Below are positions 1 to 11,438 of a stretch of 64,000 bases of DNA, one piece after another; position 1 is the first letter of the stretch; every line of letters starts with the position of its first letter. The translations under genes were made by a program, and so were the position numbers. The DNA lies in the NCBI RefSeq assembly GCF_026745355.1, contig NC_079208.1, positions 54,759,276 through 54,823,275 on the forward strand, in the 5' to 3' direction. The stretch is from Beta vulgaris subsp. vulgaris. Lineage: Eukaryota > Streptophyta > Magnoliopsida > Caryophyllales > Amaranthaceae. The notes under the pieces were generated by a model. That model saw only the letters and a program-made list of their open reading frames with translations. It made no database searches and was not told the DNA's origin.

Positions 1-150
1 CAGTAAGGAGGAGGAGAGTTTAGCCCGTTCAATCCTAAAACCAATTGGTGATAGGAGGAATAACTCCTTATCTTATAAGGTGGTTTATTTTCTCCTCTTT
101 CTCCAATGTGGGATACTCACAAATGGGCACTTAATGGGTTTCAACACTAT
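1..150. repeat. Possible LTR-retrotransposon relic
   Basis: The stretch contains phrases such as CCAATTGGTGATAGGAGG and CCAATGTGGGATACTCAC that resemble plant LTR or TRIM ends. A related, more decayed phrase lies in HDA8 intron 1 near 40090-40170. No boundaries or target duplication can be seen, because the element runs off the window start. Confidence 0.35.
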
Positions 151-272
151 GCTAGCAAGTTAACAAACATCTACAAAATGAAAATTTTGAGTTTATTTCT
201 CTGGCTAGTTTCGAAATTAAGGTTACATAAGAAATAATAAAAGTTAGCATAAGATAAATCAAATATGTAATA

Positions 273-529
273 CTTCCTCCGTTCTGTTTTAAATGAAACA
301 TTGGATGAAATGACACTATTCATTGATCAATTTTGACTCCAATTGATCGCTATTATATAAAGAAAAACATAGTCAAGTGGGATCTTGTTAGATTCGTCTC
401 GATGCATACTATCAAATTATAACTTTTTTATATTTTTTACGCGTACACAACTATAGATATTAATGACTAAAGAAGCGCGTTGGGTTGCGTGAAAAAGCAA
501 ACGTTTCATTTAAAACGGAACGGAGGAAG
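273..529. mobile_element. Stowaway-like MITE
   Basis: Terminal inverted repeats of about 27 bp (CTTCCTCCGTTCTGTTTTAA at the left and its complement with one mismatch at the right) are flanked by TA on both sides, as expected for Tc1/mariner-type MITEs. There is no coding capacity. Confidence 0.8.
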
Positions 530-572
530 TATGTAAAGTGTATCAAAAGTCAACATAATTCAGTCTATATTA

Positions 573-840
573 CTCTCTATGTTTCTTTTAATTCTATATT
601 GTGTTTTGCACAAGATTTTAGGCAATGTCACTTTCAAACTTTTAGAAGGTATTTTTTGACCTATTTGATGTAAAATAAATGAAAAAGTTAAAAAAAAGTA
701 TTTTTTTTTGGAAAAAGTGAAAATAAAAAAAAAAAACATTATTACTCTAGTGGACCAACTGGTCACTCTCCAAATAAAGAAAATTTAAACACGGTAACAG
801 TTAAAAAAACAATTATTTTAAAAAAAATCGGAGGGAGAGG
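573..840. mobile_element. Degenerate Stowaway-like MITE
   Basis: The left end CTCTCTATGTTTCTTTTAAT and the right end reading AAAAATCGGAGGGAGAG form imperfect inverted repeats of the same CTCCCTCCGT type as neighbouring elements. The ends have diverged, so the boundaries are approximate. Confidence 0.45.
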
Positions 841-879
841 TTATACGCACAAATAGGAACATGCAGTCATGCACCCAAG

Positions 880-1145
880 TGCATGTAGAGGATGGTGCAC
901 CCTCCTCTAAATTACGTCGTTTTACCATTGTTAAACTTAAATCTTGCAACTTCTTTTACCTTTTTTAATTTATTTTTTTTGTAAAGATTCCTTTTTCAAA
1001 TTTAAATTTAAAAGATATATTCTTTTACTTTAAGCACATATGTTCATTTGTTATATATGTTCTTTTCATTATAACCAATGTTCTTTTAATTTATAAATAT
1101 AGATTTACATATTCTTTAATTTTAAGTCGTGTGTTATTTTTTAGG
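880..1145 (-). repeat. Dispersed AAAGAACATATA-type repeat, copy 1
   Basis: Read on the minus strand, this segment aligns with 63172-63400. Both have a GGTGCAC hairpin-like start followed by a series of AAAAGAACATAT phrases and the block CACACGRCTTAAAATTAAAG. It is a dispersed repeat of unknown class, present as an inverted pair at the two ends of the window. Confidence 0.55.
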
Positions 1146-1324
1146 TAGAAAAGTTATTAACAAAAAATTCGTATTCTTTTATATAAATAATATGTTTTTT
1201 TAGAGTGCACAATGAGGCATTGTATACCCTAATGTATAATTCATGCTTTAAACTTGTACGCCTCTTTTGATATTGCAAAGTGCTAAGTTTAAAATCATCG
1301 TAAAATGGGATAACTAACAATTTA

Positions 1325-1601
1325 CTCCCTCCGTCCCTTAATAGAGTGCCCATTTCTTTTGGGCACAAGTATTAAGAAAAAAAGCATGTGTGGGACCTTA
1401 GTGGTATTAAATAAGGAGTGAAAATAGAAGTTGGTACACTTTTTATAAATTGTTTATTAAGGAGAGAGAATGTGGGCCCAATTATAAAATGAAAGCTAAT
1501 ATTATTTTAATTAGTGGATCCATACCAAATAAGGAAATGGGCAATCTATTTGGGACAGACATAAATGGAAAAATGGGCACTCTATTAAGGGACGGAGGGA
1601 G
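1325..1601. mobile_element. Stowaway-like MITE with perfect 31-bp TIRs
   Basis: The ends are perfect inverted repeats of at least 31 bp beginning CTCCCTCCGTCCCTTAATAG, flanked by TA (1323-1324 and 1602-1603). The perfect ends suggest a young insertion. The 63-residue frame inside it has no recognisable content. Confidence 0.85.
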
Positions 1602-1603
1602 TA

Positions 1604-2914
1604 CATACTGCTGTACAAAAACGAAAAAAAAAATACTTTAGGTTTACAGCTGGAAGTACTTTGCAGTTGAAAGATGGTGATGATTTATTATGGATGATGG
1701 GATGACTTTGAATCTTTGATATTGATAGTGGCAATAGGAAAAAGGAAGTATAAAGGGGACTGATTGATTTGGCTTGCTGTCATGGGCGTATCTGCAATTC
1801 TGCATAACAAGAAGCTATTAAGGTGGATCCATTTACAAAGAAAAATCTCTCATCAGAATTCATTCTTGTAATAGGAAAAACAATATTCTTGTTAATTATT
1901 TTATAGATTGTAATCAATTAAATTATGAAAATTACTACTTGTTAAACAAAATACTATAGACTTTGTGTACTACTGGCAAGTAATACGTACCAAAAAAAAA
2001 AATTATGTAATGAAGGCACTATCTAATCTATTATAGGTTATCTAATTATTTACGAACTTTTTTACAATTGTTTTTATTCGAGTTTTAAACGATTATCTGT
2101 ATTAAGAGTGAGAAGAATTCACATTAATCACATATGAGTTCCATGTTTAAAAATGAGAGAAATTACCAACTTATAAGCTAAATGAGTTACTTATACTATA
2201 TTCAATTGATTTTCGTATGAAACTTCATTTAGACTTGTAAATATAGTTTGAATATTTGGGGAAGGCCAGAAAGAGTAGTAATATTATCTTCGACCCGAGA
2301 GTTTCGAGTTAAATTGATCTCACTGTATAAGCTATGTTCTTTTGGGTTGAAACGAGTTGAACTAAACTGAAGTAAAACACTGAGGAAAAAAAAACGCTAA
2401 ACTAAACTGAAATGAGTTTGTAGGAGTTTTTTATAATGAGATGATTGGAGTCAAATTTCATAAGTTGGCACAGTTAAATCAATAAAAGAGATTAGGAGTA
2501 CAACAACAAAGATTAACGTATATCGATTTATAGGACAATAATCAAAAGGGGAGGATTACACTTTTTCATTAACATAAGCAGATGACTAAATAGGAAAGAA
2601 AGGTACAGAGAAGAGCATCGTCATCCAAAACAGTGGTGATAGAGGTGAATAAAAGCACCAAAAGGAGAAACATCCAGGAAAAGTCTTTGGAACTGAGTAG
2701 AGAGAATCTGAGTTTTCTGAACAACAACTATATAATCAAATCTTTTTTTCCCATTCTCTGCCATAAAATCCCTGCATCTATACCTCATCATTGCTGATGT
2801 CATCCCTCCTCATATCAAATACAAGTACAACTTCAAGTATGTGATTCATGATCTCAACGCAACCTTTCACTCACGTGACCATGTCCTTAGCTTTCTTTTG
2901 GCGTCTCCTAGTAG
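1604..2914. other. Gene-free AT-rich intergenic sequence
   Basis: No convincing coding region, RNA gene or bounded element is seen. The only frame of note (2621-2803, minus) has no recognisable motif. Confidence 0.6.
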
Positions 2915-3413
2915 CAGGGCTGGCAATGAGTTGAGACAGCTCGTAAGCTACTCGAACTCGGCTCGGTCAAAGCTCGAACTCGACTCGACAGGTTAACGAG
3001 CTGAGTCGAACAACTCGATACTCGACTCGTGAAACTCGATAATTTTTTTTTTATATATATATACTTTTAATTTTTTTAAGAAATATTAACTTTATTTTTT
3101 TCTATAAAAATACTTGTACTTTTCTTTTTTAAAAAAATGAAAAAAAGTATATAAAATGACCAAAGAGCAAAGTAAAGAATTTCTTCTATAAAATATAGAA
3201 CTATATCAAATGACCAAAAAGCTTGAAACGAGTTCGAGTTCGAGCTTGAAACGGGTTTCGAGTTCGAGTTCAAGTTTAGGTTTCGAGTTTGTGTTCGAGC
3301 TTGAAAATTTGAAACTCGCGAGTTTTCGAGTCGAGTCGAGTTTGAGTATGAGTTTTCGAGTTCGAGTCGAGTTTAGTCAAACTCGAGCTCGACTCGCATC
3401 ATTGTCAGCCCTA
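2915..3413. mobile_element. hAT-like MITE, CTCGA-rich family A, copy 1
   Basis: The inverted ends are CAGGGCTGGCAATGAG at the left and the complement of TAGGGCTGACAATGAT at the right. The subterminal parts are dense in CTCGA/GAGCTCG motifs around an AT-rich core. The flanking 8-mers CCTAGTAG and GCTAGGAG match at 6 of 8 positions, consistent with an aged 8-bp hAT target duplication. Two further family members (4932-5423, 40986-41592) have perfect 8-bp duplications. Confidence 0.7.
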
Positions 3414-3421
3414 GCTAGGAG

Positions 3422-3978
3422 TAGGGATGAAAGTTATTCGAATAAAATCTAAAATTCAATTCAATCTAATTCGAATGAGTAATTCGAATCAGATTCGAAC
3501 TATATTCTGATTGGATTCAGATTGAGCTTTTTTGAAAAATTAGATTTTCGGATTGGAATAGATTAAGGGTAATTGGATCTAAAAATCCAATATAACCGAA
3601 TAGTAATATGCCTTGTATTATGTATCCGGATTGGGTTTAAGTGTTTAACTGACTTTTTTTACGAAAAACCTACTCCATAGCCTAATACCCATAACACTTC
3701 AACTCTTCTCCTAAAATACTAATTGCAATTAATTCCTCATTTCCTAAATCTATTAGGCTGATGTTGTGCTTAATTTATTTCATCGAAAAACTAGAGCTTT
3801 AAAAAAAATCAGATTTTCGGATTGGATCCAATGTAGAGTATATGAAATTCAGATTGGATTAAATCGGATTCAAACCCTAATTGGTTTGGATTCGGATTGA
3901 AAATCTGAAATCCAAATTCTATTCGGATCGGATTGGATTAGGCCCTAATTCAAACCGCACACCAAACTTTCATCCCTA
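3422..3978. mobile_element. hAT-like MITE, GAATTCGGAT-rich family B, copy 1
   Basis: The ends TAGGGATGAAAGTT and AACTTTCATCCCTA are perfect inverted repeats. The flanks GCTAGGAG (3414-3421) and ACTAGGAG (3979-3986) form a 7/8 target duplication. The interior is made of degenerate GATTCGGATTGGATT-type phrases. It sits directly against the family A element, using that element's right flank as its own target. Confidence 0.75.
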
Positions 3979-4117
3979 ACTAGGAGAGCATTTCATAAAA
4001 GTAGCGGTTATTGTAACTATTAGCTAGTTGCTTGTTGTGGTAATTGTTTTTTTTTTTCTACTTCCTTGATCATCCAATACTAATAAAGAATAGATTTCCT
4101 TTATTTTCTATAAAATA

Positions 4118-4730
4118 CTTCCTTTGCTTTTTTTAATTTGCTACGTTGTTGTTTCACTAATTTTTAGAAGTTGTCTCTTTCATTCTTTTTTTTGTACTTT
4201 TTTACCCTTTTAGCATTAAATGAGGTGGAAAAAAGTGAAAAGTAGTACCTTTTTGGTGGAAAAAGAGGGAAACAAATATAATACTACTCCCTCTATTCCA
4301 TAATATAGTAATCACATTCCTTTTAGGGTGCCTCAAAATATTGTACCTATTTTTTTATCAATTTATTTGGACTAAATTATCCTTCATTTCTACATAAACT
4401 TTCCAAAATACATCTATATTTCTTTAAAATATGTACCCTTATTTATTGTTTTACACCATTGCAATGAACAATTATTACTTTTTTTATTTTAATTATTTAA
4501 AGAAAAAAGAAAGTAAAGAGTTAGTTTCAAGACAAAGTTAGCAATAAAACACTTATTCCTTCCATTTTTCTTAATTCTCGTAAAAAATGAGAAGTAAATA
4601 CTATATTATGAGATGAAGGGGGTATTATTTTTTGGTGGGCCAAGTCTCCTAATAAGGAAAGTTGAAACAATGTAGCAAATGAAAAAACAATCATTTAAGG
4701 AAAATATAGCAATTATAAAAACGGAGGTAG
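4118..4730. mobile_element. Stowaway-like MITE interrupted by a second MITE
   Basis: The outer ends CTTCCTTTGCTTTTTTTAAT and the complement of AAAACGGAGGTAG, with matching inner words ATTTGCTA and TAGCAATT, are bordered by TA. The element at 4287-4622 lies inside it. Confidence 0.6.
4287..4622. mobile_element. Stowaway-like MITE nested in 4118-4730
   Basis: The ends carry CTCCCTCTATTCCATAATAT and, complementary on the right, ATATTATGAGATGAAGGGGG, flanked by TA (4285-4286 and 4623-4624). It is inserted in the older MITE, so it is the later event. Confidence 0.65.
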
Positions 4731-4931
4731 TACTTCACCCAATTTTTTTATAACAATTTTCAATAGACATGCATTTGACTATATATATCTTTAATTACTT
4801 CCTTTATCTCTTAATGTTAACTTTAGGCCATTTCTTTTTTATTTATTTTGTAACAATATTTTTCAGTGGTTATGTACTTCTGAATTCTTGTGCATAGTGT
4901 ATGAGAAGAAGTAGATAAAGATTATCGGGAC

Positions 4932-5423
4932 TAGGAGTGCTTATCGAGCGAGGCGAGCCCGAATAGCACTAGGCTCGGCTCGAGCTCGTTTAACTTTTCA
5001 TGGACTCGGCTCAGCTCGTGAGCTCGCCGAGCTTGGGGGAACCGAGCTCAGCTCCAGCTCGTGATTAGAATTTGCGGCTCGAGCTCGGCTCGTGAGCTCG
5101 TTTAGGCTCGGCTTGTGAGCTCGTTTAGGCTCGACTCGTGAGCTCGTTTATCTTTCTTCTATTATATACCTTAGTTAATATCTTAAAAGAAATACTTAAT
5201 ATAATTTTCAATATATATAAATAATTTTTTAATATATAAACAATTTTTTAATATAAAATATTATTTAATATATATATTTTTAATTTAAATAATTTTTTAG
5301 TACTAAATAATAATCGAGCCGTTCACGAGCTTTACGAGCCGAGCCCGAGCTCGAGCCGAACTTTGACCAAGCCGAGCTTTGATTGAGTTGCTCGCCAACT
5401 TGTCAGGCTCATTATCACCCCTA
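4932..5423. mobile_element. hAT-like MITE, CTCGA-rich family A, copy 2
   Basis: The ends TAGGAGTGCTTATCGAG and the complement of CTCATTATCACCCCTA are inverted repeats. A perfect 8-bp target duplication ATCGGGAC lies at 4924-4931 and 5424-5431. The subterminal arms are packed with GGCTCGAGCTCG words on the left and CGAGCCGAGC words on the right, around an AT-rich core. Confidence 0.85.
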
Positions 5424-5599
5424 ATCGGGACCATGCATGTCAATCAAAAAGAAAATGGAATAATTTTTAATTTTAGGAAGAAAACTAAAAAGGAAAGTGG
5501 GAGTAGTCTTATAGCGGATAGACAAAAAGGACTGTATGTGTTAATTTAGATTACAATAAGTTTATGAATTTATATTTTTTTTAAAAAAAATAAAGCTCC

Positions 5600-8116
5600 A
5601 ATAGTGCATTAATCAATGGACAAAGCGTCCAAGAGTTCATAAATACAAATCTCCGTCGGTCAATGATTCTCCCACACTTATTCTACTCCAAAAGGCATTA
5701 TATCTTAGCTAAGTGATTAGCTACAAAGTTCACACTCCTTTTTACATGCGACTATACTATGGAACTAGAACTAGAGTTATGAAATAAAATGTCTTCTAAA
5801 ACGTTATCAACATTAGACATAAAAACTACAACTTTCGATAAACGAGACACTAGAATTTTGCTATCTGACTCCAGAATGATATTTGCATAACCATGATGTT
5901 TAGCAAGTTTTATAGCAAGGAGTGGAGCACGACTTTCATCAATTTTCGGGGGCCACCAATTGCAAGCACGAACTCTTCTAGTAGCTGCAAAGAGCACCTT
6001 ACCATCCACACCCCTGGCTAAAACACCCATTTCAACCCACCCCTCAATGGCCAAAGAAGCATCCCATTGATCTTCACCACGCCCAAAGGTGGGGTAGTCC
6101 AGCTATGCGTACTAGGGGGCTGTCGAGGCACATGGTTCTTGTAAACCTGCTGGGCGTACATGTTATGGTCCAAATTTTGCCTCGCCAGACGAGCTAGTAT
6201 CACCTCATTTAGAGTTGTTTTGCCTTGAAACACCTTCTCATTCCTCTCCCTCCATATGTTCCACAAAAGTATGGCAACACATTGGCGTTGGTTGCATCAC
6301 CCTTCTTCCAATCAATCAGCGTTGCACTTCAATCATCCGCATCACTTCTCGCCAAAGCTTCACAACCAGTAGTTGATCACAAGTAGCTCACCCGAGGATA
6401 GTGGATGAGAGCATGAAGGCTCGTCTCCTCGACATTCTCACACCATGGACACACAACATTGTCAAACATATGTCTATATTTAAGCAAAGCTCGAGTAGGC
6501 AGAGTTTGAGAGCAAAGTCTCCAAAGAAAATGTTTTAGCTTTGGCAATATTCCATTCCCCAAATTTCCATCCAAGCTTCATGAAAATTCTCCAAGTCTCC
6601 TCCTTTTTCTAGCATGTAAGTTGTTTTTGTTGAATACAACCCGCCTTTTGAGTATGCCCAAGTAAGAGAGTCACTGGAAAATCTTCCACTGAGCGGGATA
6701 GACAAAATACAACGTTGATCTCTTTCATTAAAAATACGGAGTATAAGATCATGCTTCCATTTCATACTCAAAACATCAATTAATTCGCTTACCTTGCTAA
6801 GATCATCAAATTCACAAACTTGTGATAAATCTACCCTCTTCACCAACAACCCAAGGGTCATCCCAAATGCTTACTTTAGATCCATTCCCAGTGCACCACA
6901 ATACACCTTCTTTAGTCAAAGCGTTGACACTCCATATGCTACTCCATGAATAACTTCATGCATAACCCAAAGTGGCGTCAAGAAACGACATTTTGGATAG
7001 TACTTCGCTTTTATCACTTTACTCATCAAAGACTCCTCGTGATGAACTAATCTCCAAACTTTCTTGCCAAGTAATGCATCACTAAAAACTCTCAAATCCT
7101 TGAAATCCATGCCCCCAAGAATTTTGGAGTGCACATATCTTCCTAGCTCTTCAAATGAATATTTCTACTTGGCCCAGTTTTCCCCCAAAAGAAGCGTGCC
7201 ACAGCAGAACTTATTTTTTCAATGATCGAACAAGAGACTTTATAAACACCCATCAAATAATTAAGTTGGAATCCCTTGGATAATAGACTTTAGAAGTATC
7301 TCTTTCTCAGCACGTGACAACGTTTCTCTTTCCACCCCTGCAATTTCTCTACACTCTATCCATAAAAGTTTCAAACATAACTTTTTTAGACCTCCCGGCA
7401 ACAGTAGGAAGACCTAAATATTTACTATGCCTGTCAACTTGTCTCATGGTCATAATACCCATCAACTCTTCTTGTTGTTCAGCACTGATTCCTTTGCTAA
7501 AAAGACACCTCTGACTTTTCATAATTAATTTTCTGCCCGAATGCTTGTTCATACTATGAATTATTGTTCATACTGGTTAAGAATATCAACTATAGTTCTG
7601 CATTCTTGTCGGTTAGCTCTTGCCTAAAGAAGACTGTCATCAGCAAAAAGAAGATGTGATATTTTCGGGCCATTTCGACTAGCCTTAGCGTCATGAATTT
7701 TTCTTTCCTGCACTTTCCTCTGTAACATATGAGAAAAAGCATCGGCTACAAATATAAACAGGTAAGGAGAAAGAGGGTCCCCTTGTATCAGTCCCGAGAA
7801 GGAGTCACATCACCAATTCACCACATACTCTTCCATTCAGAATAAAAAAGTAAGACACTGAAGAAACACAATCCATCACCAAGTTCACCCACCTGCCATC
7901 AAAACCCATAATGAGCAGCAATTTTCGCAAAAAATACCATTCAACTCTGTCATAAACCTTGTTCATATTCAAGGTTGATAAAACGAATTTCAATAAGTTC
8001 CACATAATAATACTTTTTTCTTCCATAATAATGAATAATATGGTCAAGGTTATAAACTTTTGAAAAAGCAAACAAGTAGAGTATTGCAAGATAAAATGAG
8101 TTGTTGCAACTATCAA
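5600..8116 (-). mobile_element. Decayed L1-type LINE (RT, zf-RVT, RNase H remnants)
   Basis: Reading the minus strand from high to low coordinates gives the domain order of a plant L1 ORF2 in broken frames. Reverse transcriptase pieces are at 8116-7730 (VYDRVEW and, after a frameshift, QGDPLSPYLF). Then come a KYLGLPT block (7552-7349), an ILGGMDFKDLRVFSDALL block (7134-6916), a zinc-binding zf-RVT region with CPWCENVEETSLHAL (6574-6377), and an RNase H fold ending in SDSKILVSRLS (6054-5752). Many stops and frameshifts separate the pieces, so it is not functional. The endonuclease and the 5' end are missing. The limits are approximate because no target duplication was found. Confidence 0.85.
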
Positions 8117-8895
8117 ATTATAGCTACTGAAGATTAGATGTCAAAATAAATTTAAGAAAATTAGCAGTAGATACAAAACCAAACCGTCGGATTACATGTT
8201 CCACCTTCAAAAGCTTCAAAAGCAATATTATTATTTTGCCTTTTCCAAAGCACTATTTCAATAGTTAAGAGCTATTTTAAATTTAATTTAACATATCTTT
8301 TCACATTCAGGGGTGTTGTCTTATAGGCTTTTTTTTATTCTTCTTGTTTGCTTTATCACATTTGTTTATGCAATATATCTATTTACATATTAGTAAAAAT
8401 TATAAAAGTTTTGATATTCTTAATGTAATCGTTGAGACGAATCAAACAAGGTCTCCACATAATAGTACTGTAACTTGTAAGACTGTCAAGATTACGTATA
8501 TCAATTTATATATTGGAATGAATTTAGACAATTCTCTTAACTTTCAAATATTACTATCAAGATTTCAAATAGGAAGAACAAAAAAAAAATGGAGGAAGTA
8601 TGAACTTCTACAAACTAATATAGAACTTAATTTTATAACATTCTAAAAGCTTTTTTTGAAAATATTTAGAAACTTATAACTCAAACTTATCTCAACTAGA
8701 TAAATATATGAAAACATATAGTATGAGTTATCTATCTAAATTTATTGGAAATCCTAATTTATTTTTAGAAGGTAAAGAAATTAAACCCTTGTTCATGTTA
8801 TGAGTTGGTCAAACTTCTAAAGGCTACTTAAAATATTATTGGTGAAGATATTAATTCAGTTTTGAAAATAGAAGAGGGACATGCAATTGCAAGTA
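8117..8895. other. Gene-free AT-rich sequence
   Basis: No supported gene. The 100-residue frame at 8344-8646 has no recognisable motif and lies in low-complexity AT-rich sequence. Confidence 0.55.
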
Positions 8896-9504
8896 TAGAT
8901 GGTGGTGGGTAATACCGTAATAGACCCTATCAGGAACTGTGGATCAAGGTTCATTTTTTACGGATCTAGGTCAAATTTTGGATCATATGGATCCGGCCCG
9001 TAGGGTCTGGATTCGCCTTAAAAAAAGGATTTGAACAGGATCCTAAACTATTAACTGGATCCAGATGGCTTTTACCTGTTTTTATAATAATAATATTATT
9101 ATTAAATATTATTTTATCATAATATTATAATATTACTTACTATATATGTAAAAATGAATTTTTGCTTGAATTTCGAATTATTGTTCTAAATAATGTTCAA
9201 TTTTTGTGTGAATTTACTGAATAATTGAGTTCGAAAATTGGGTTGATTAATCTACAGTTTGATTATTGAATAGTGGTAAATAGCTGTAATGGGTATTTTT
9301 CAGAAATTAAATATAATTTTTGGTTGATATTGAATGAATTTATTGTTTAAAATCTTTAATTATTGTAAAAATTAGGGTAGTTTGAAGAAAATAGGCAAGG
9401 ATCCGTTTTAAACCCGAATCCATAATATCCATAAGAATCTGAATCGTCATTCTTATTACTTTATGGATCCGGGATCAGGATCCTGTCCAGATCCTACCCA
9501 TCTA
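8896..9504. mobile_element. GGATCC-rich TIR element, probable hAT-like MITE
   Basis: TAGATGGTGGTGGGTAAT at the left and the complement of ATCCTACCCATCTA at the right suggest inverted ends. The two subterminal arms carry GGATCC, GGATCAGG and related words in the same style as families A and B. The target duplication is unclear (TGCAAGTA against ATGGCAAC), so the class is tentative. Confidence 0.45.
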
Positions 9505-9575
9505 ATGGCAACTAAAATAGCTAGGTCGACAGTTGAGCAATGAAAAAAAGGAGAGGGGAGATAAGTAGTGTTGTA

Positions 9576-9832
9576 CTCCCTCTGTTTATATATAATTACT
9601 TGCTATATTAATATTTGCTTTTCAATAAGAATTTAGGAGAGGATAAGTATGATGAGAATTATAACTTTACCGAAAATGACAAATATTTAGAAAATATAAG
9701 TACCAAAAAGACAAATTAAAGGAAAATATTGGTACTTTTAAGTGAATTATAATTACCAAATATGGAAATATAATAAGTGAAAAAAACATCCATTTAAAGA
9801 AAATATACTAAGTAAAAAAAAAACGAAGAGAG
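9576..9832. mobile_element. Stowaway-like MITE
   Basis: The left end CTCCCTCTGTTTATAT and the right end AAAACGAAGAGAG are imperfect inverted repeats flanked by TA (9574-9575 and 9833-9834). Confidence 0.6.
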
Positions 9833-10132
9833 TACAAGAAGAGAGGAGTAGCTAAGCTAAGGGTGACAAGTTGACAACTTACATATAACGGCGTTGTCAG
9901 TAGTAAGTAGCAAAGCTGACGTAAAAATGGGAAAAGATGTGGGGATTCATGTAGTAATCAAATCTAATCTAAGTGCATGCAGATGAGAATATAATCCTTT
10001 CTTAATTTCTTTGTTGTAATTATACATACGCAGCGTTCCAATCCATAAATAATAATCAAATATTTATAGATATGGCTGCACTATGCAATCATTTCATACC
10101 CTCTTCTACAGTCCATCCTAATTTCAAATCCT

Positions 10133-10140
10133 CTATAAAT
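10133..10140 (+). promoter_or_regulatory. Candidate TATA box of the CLV3-like gene
   Basis: CTATAAAT lies about 110 bp before the CLV3-like start codon. This spacing allows a transcription start about 30 bp downstream and a leader of roughly 80 nt. The site is inferred from position and sequence only. Confidence 0.5.
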
Positions 10141-10244
10141 TGCATACTCAACAACATTCCTCACTCGCTCATAAGTCATAACCTCTTACTTAACAAACAC
10201 TACCTAGTACTCACTATTTCATTATTCTCCTTCAAACTCAAAAC

Positions 10245-10701
10245 ATGGCTGCTACTACTACTAGAACTACGTTTGTTCTCATCTTCATGCTACATTCTAG
10301 TCTTCTACTCATCCATGCTTTCGCACCCGCTTCGGATTTTGGTGTCTTACACTACTCTAACAGAAAGGTTTGCTTCGCATTAATATTGCATGCATGCTCG
10401 CTCGAGAAAACGTGCATTAATTAAAAAATGAAGTAGTACGGCCTAATGCTAATACATTCAAATCGAAAACAAACAAACAAATGATACCCACTCTTTTGAC
10501 GTTTAATTTGCATGTTTCTTTCTTTTCATGCATCTCAACTAGCTAGTTATCATTTTTTGAATGCAGATTCTGATGGGAGTTCCAAAAGCTGAGCTGACTG
10601 CTAGGCCCATTTATGGTGTAGAATTGAGGGATGTTCCTTCTGGTCCAGACCCATTGCACCACAGTGGGAGTCCTCAAAAGAGGCCCAGAATCAGCCCATG
10701 A
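10245..10701 (+). CDS. CLV3: CLAVATA3-type CLE prepropeptide (two exons)
   Basis: Exon 1 (10245-10367) and exon 2 (10567-10701) join in phase 0 across a 199-bp intron with GT and AG borders, giving 85 residues. Residues 1 to about 27 are a signal peptide (hydrophobic VLIFML and LLLIHAFA). Residues 62-73 read RDVPSGPDPLHH, the CLE dodecapeptide. Arabidopsis CLV3 has RTVPSGPDPLHH, so only position 2 differs (Asp for Thr). The prolines that are hydroxylated in CLV3 correspond to P65 and P68. Exon 1 ends in SNRK, which also precedes the variable region of CLV3. A 12-residue basic and proline-containing tail follows the motif, as in CLV3. The family is secreted, processed and perceived by CLV1-type receptors to restrict stem-cell number through WUSCHEL. 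Assignment to CLV3 rather than another CLE rests on the motif, SNRK, the intron and the tail. The longer frame at 10072-10383 is a shadow. Confidence 0.85.
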
Positions 10702-11438
10702 AGCTAGATAGACCCAGCTAGATGTTTTATTTGTGCCATATATATGCCATCTAATATTTGTAGTTTTTTTTGTTAATGGAAAAAAGTTGTTTTGAAGAAT
10801 TTTGTAATATCCATCCATCCAGCTTCATGTATCATGTATGTGTTATGCTGCAAGTTTTTATGAAATGCAAGTATATTTCAACAATGGTAGTTGAGTATGA
10901 GATTTAAATTAAGATATGGTGTACAAGTTAATGAATAATAATGAGGTTCTCTTATTTTAAAAATGGCAAAAAGATAGCAAGAGATAATGGTCTTGCACGG
11001 GAAGGGAAAGTGGTTGATATGACAAGAATACATAATACATAAAAAGGGAGAGTAGAGTGTGGTAGTGAATGTATGAATTGCAGGGAGAAAAAAAGGATTA
11101 ATTTGACAAGATTTCATTTGGGCAGCAGAGACAGAGAGAGATGATGATTGTTTTAACAAGGTTATTGACACAGTGCTGTAATTTTCTTGCGTCATCATGC
11201 TTTTAAACTGATGCTTTCGATCAATCTCAACTTTGAAGTTGACCTCTTCATCTAATTCCATTAAGAGCAATACTTTTACATTTGTAATCTGCACTACCCG
11301 TAACATGAAATAAGCATCCTAGCTAGTAGCAAATTCGTGATACACCATACACTACTATAAATTTATTTCACCATTTATCTCTATATATATACCTTTAATT
11401 TTTCTGTTAATTACTAATTTGAGAACTATATAGACATC
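10702..11438. other. Downstream region of the CLV3-like gene, no gene seen
   Basis: This is the likely 3' UTR and downstream regulatory region. A 142-residue minus-strand frame (10878-11306) has no recognisable domain and is not called. Confidence 0.5.

Noticed and set aside
10072..10383. 103-residue plus-strand frame over the CLV3-like promoter and exon 1
   Set aside because: It is out of phase with the CLE reading and has no family pattern. The spliced CLV3-like product in another frame explains the sequence.
10878..11306. 142-residue minus-strand frame downstream of the CLV3-like gene
   Set aside because: Low-complexity C-terminal half and no domain, signal or splice context. It is likely chance.
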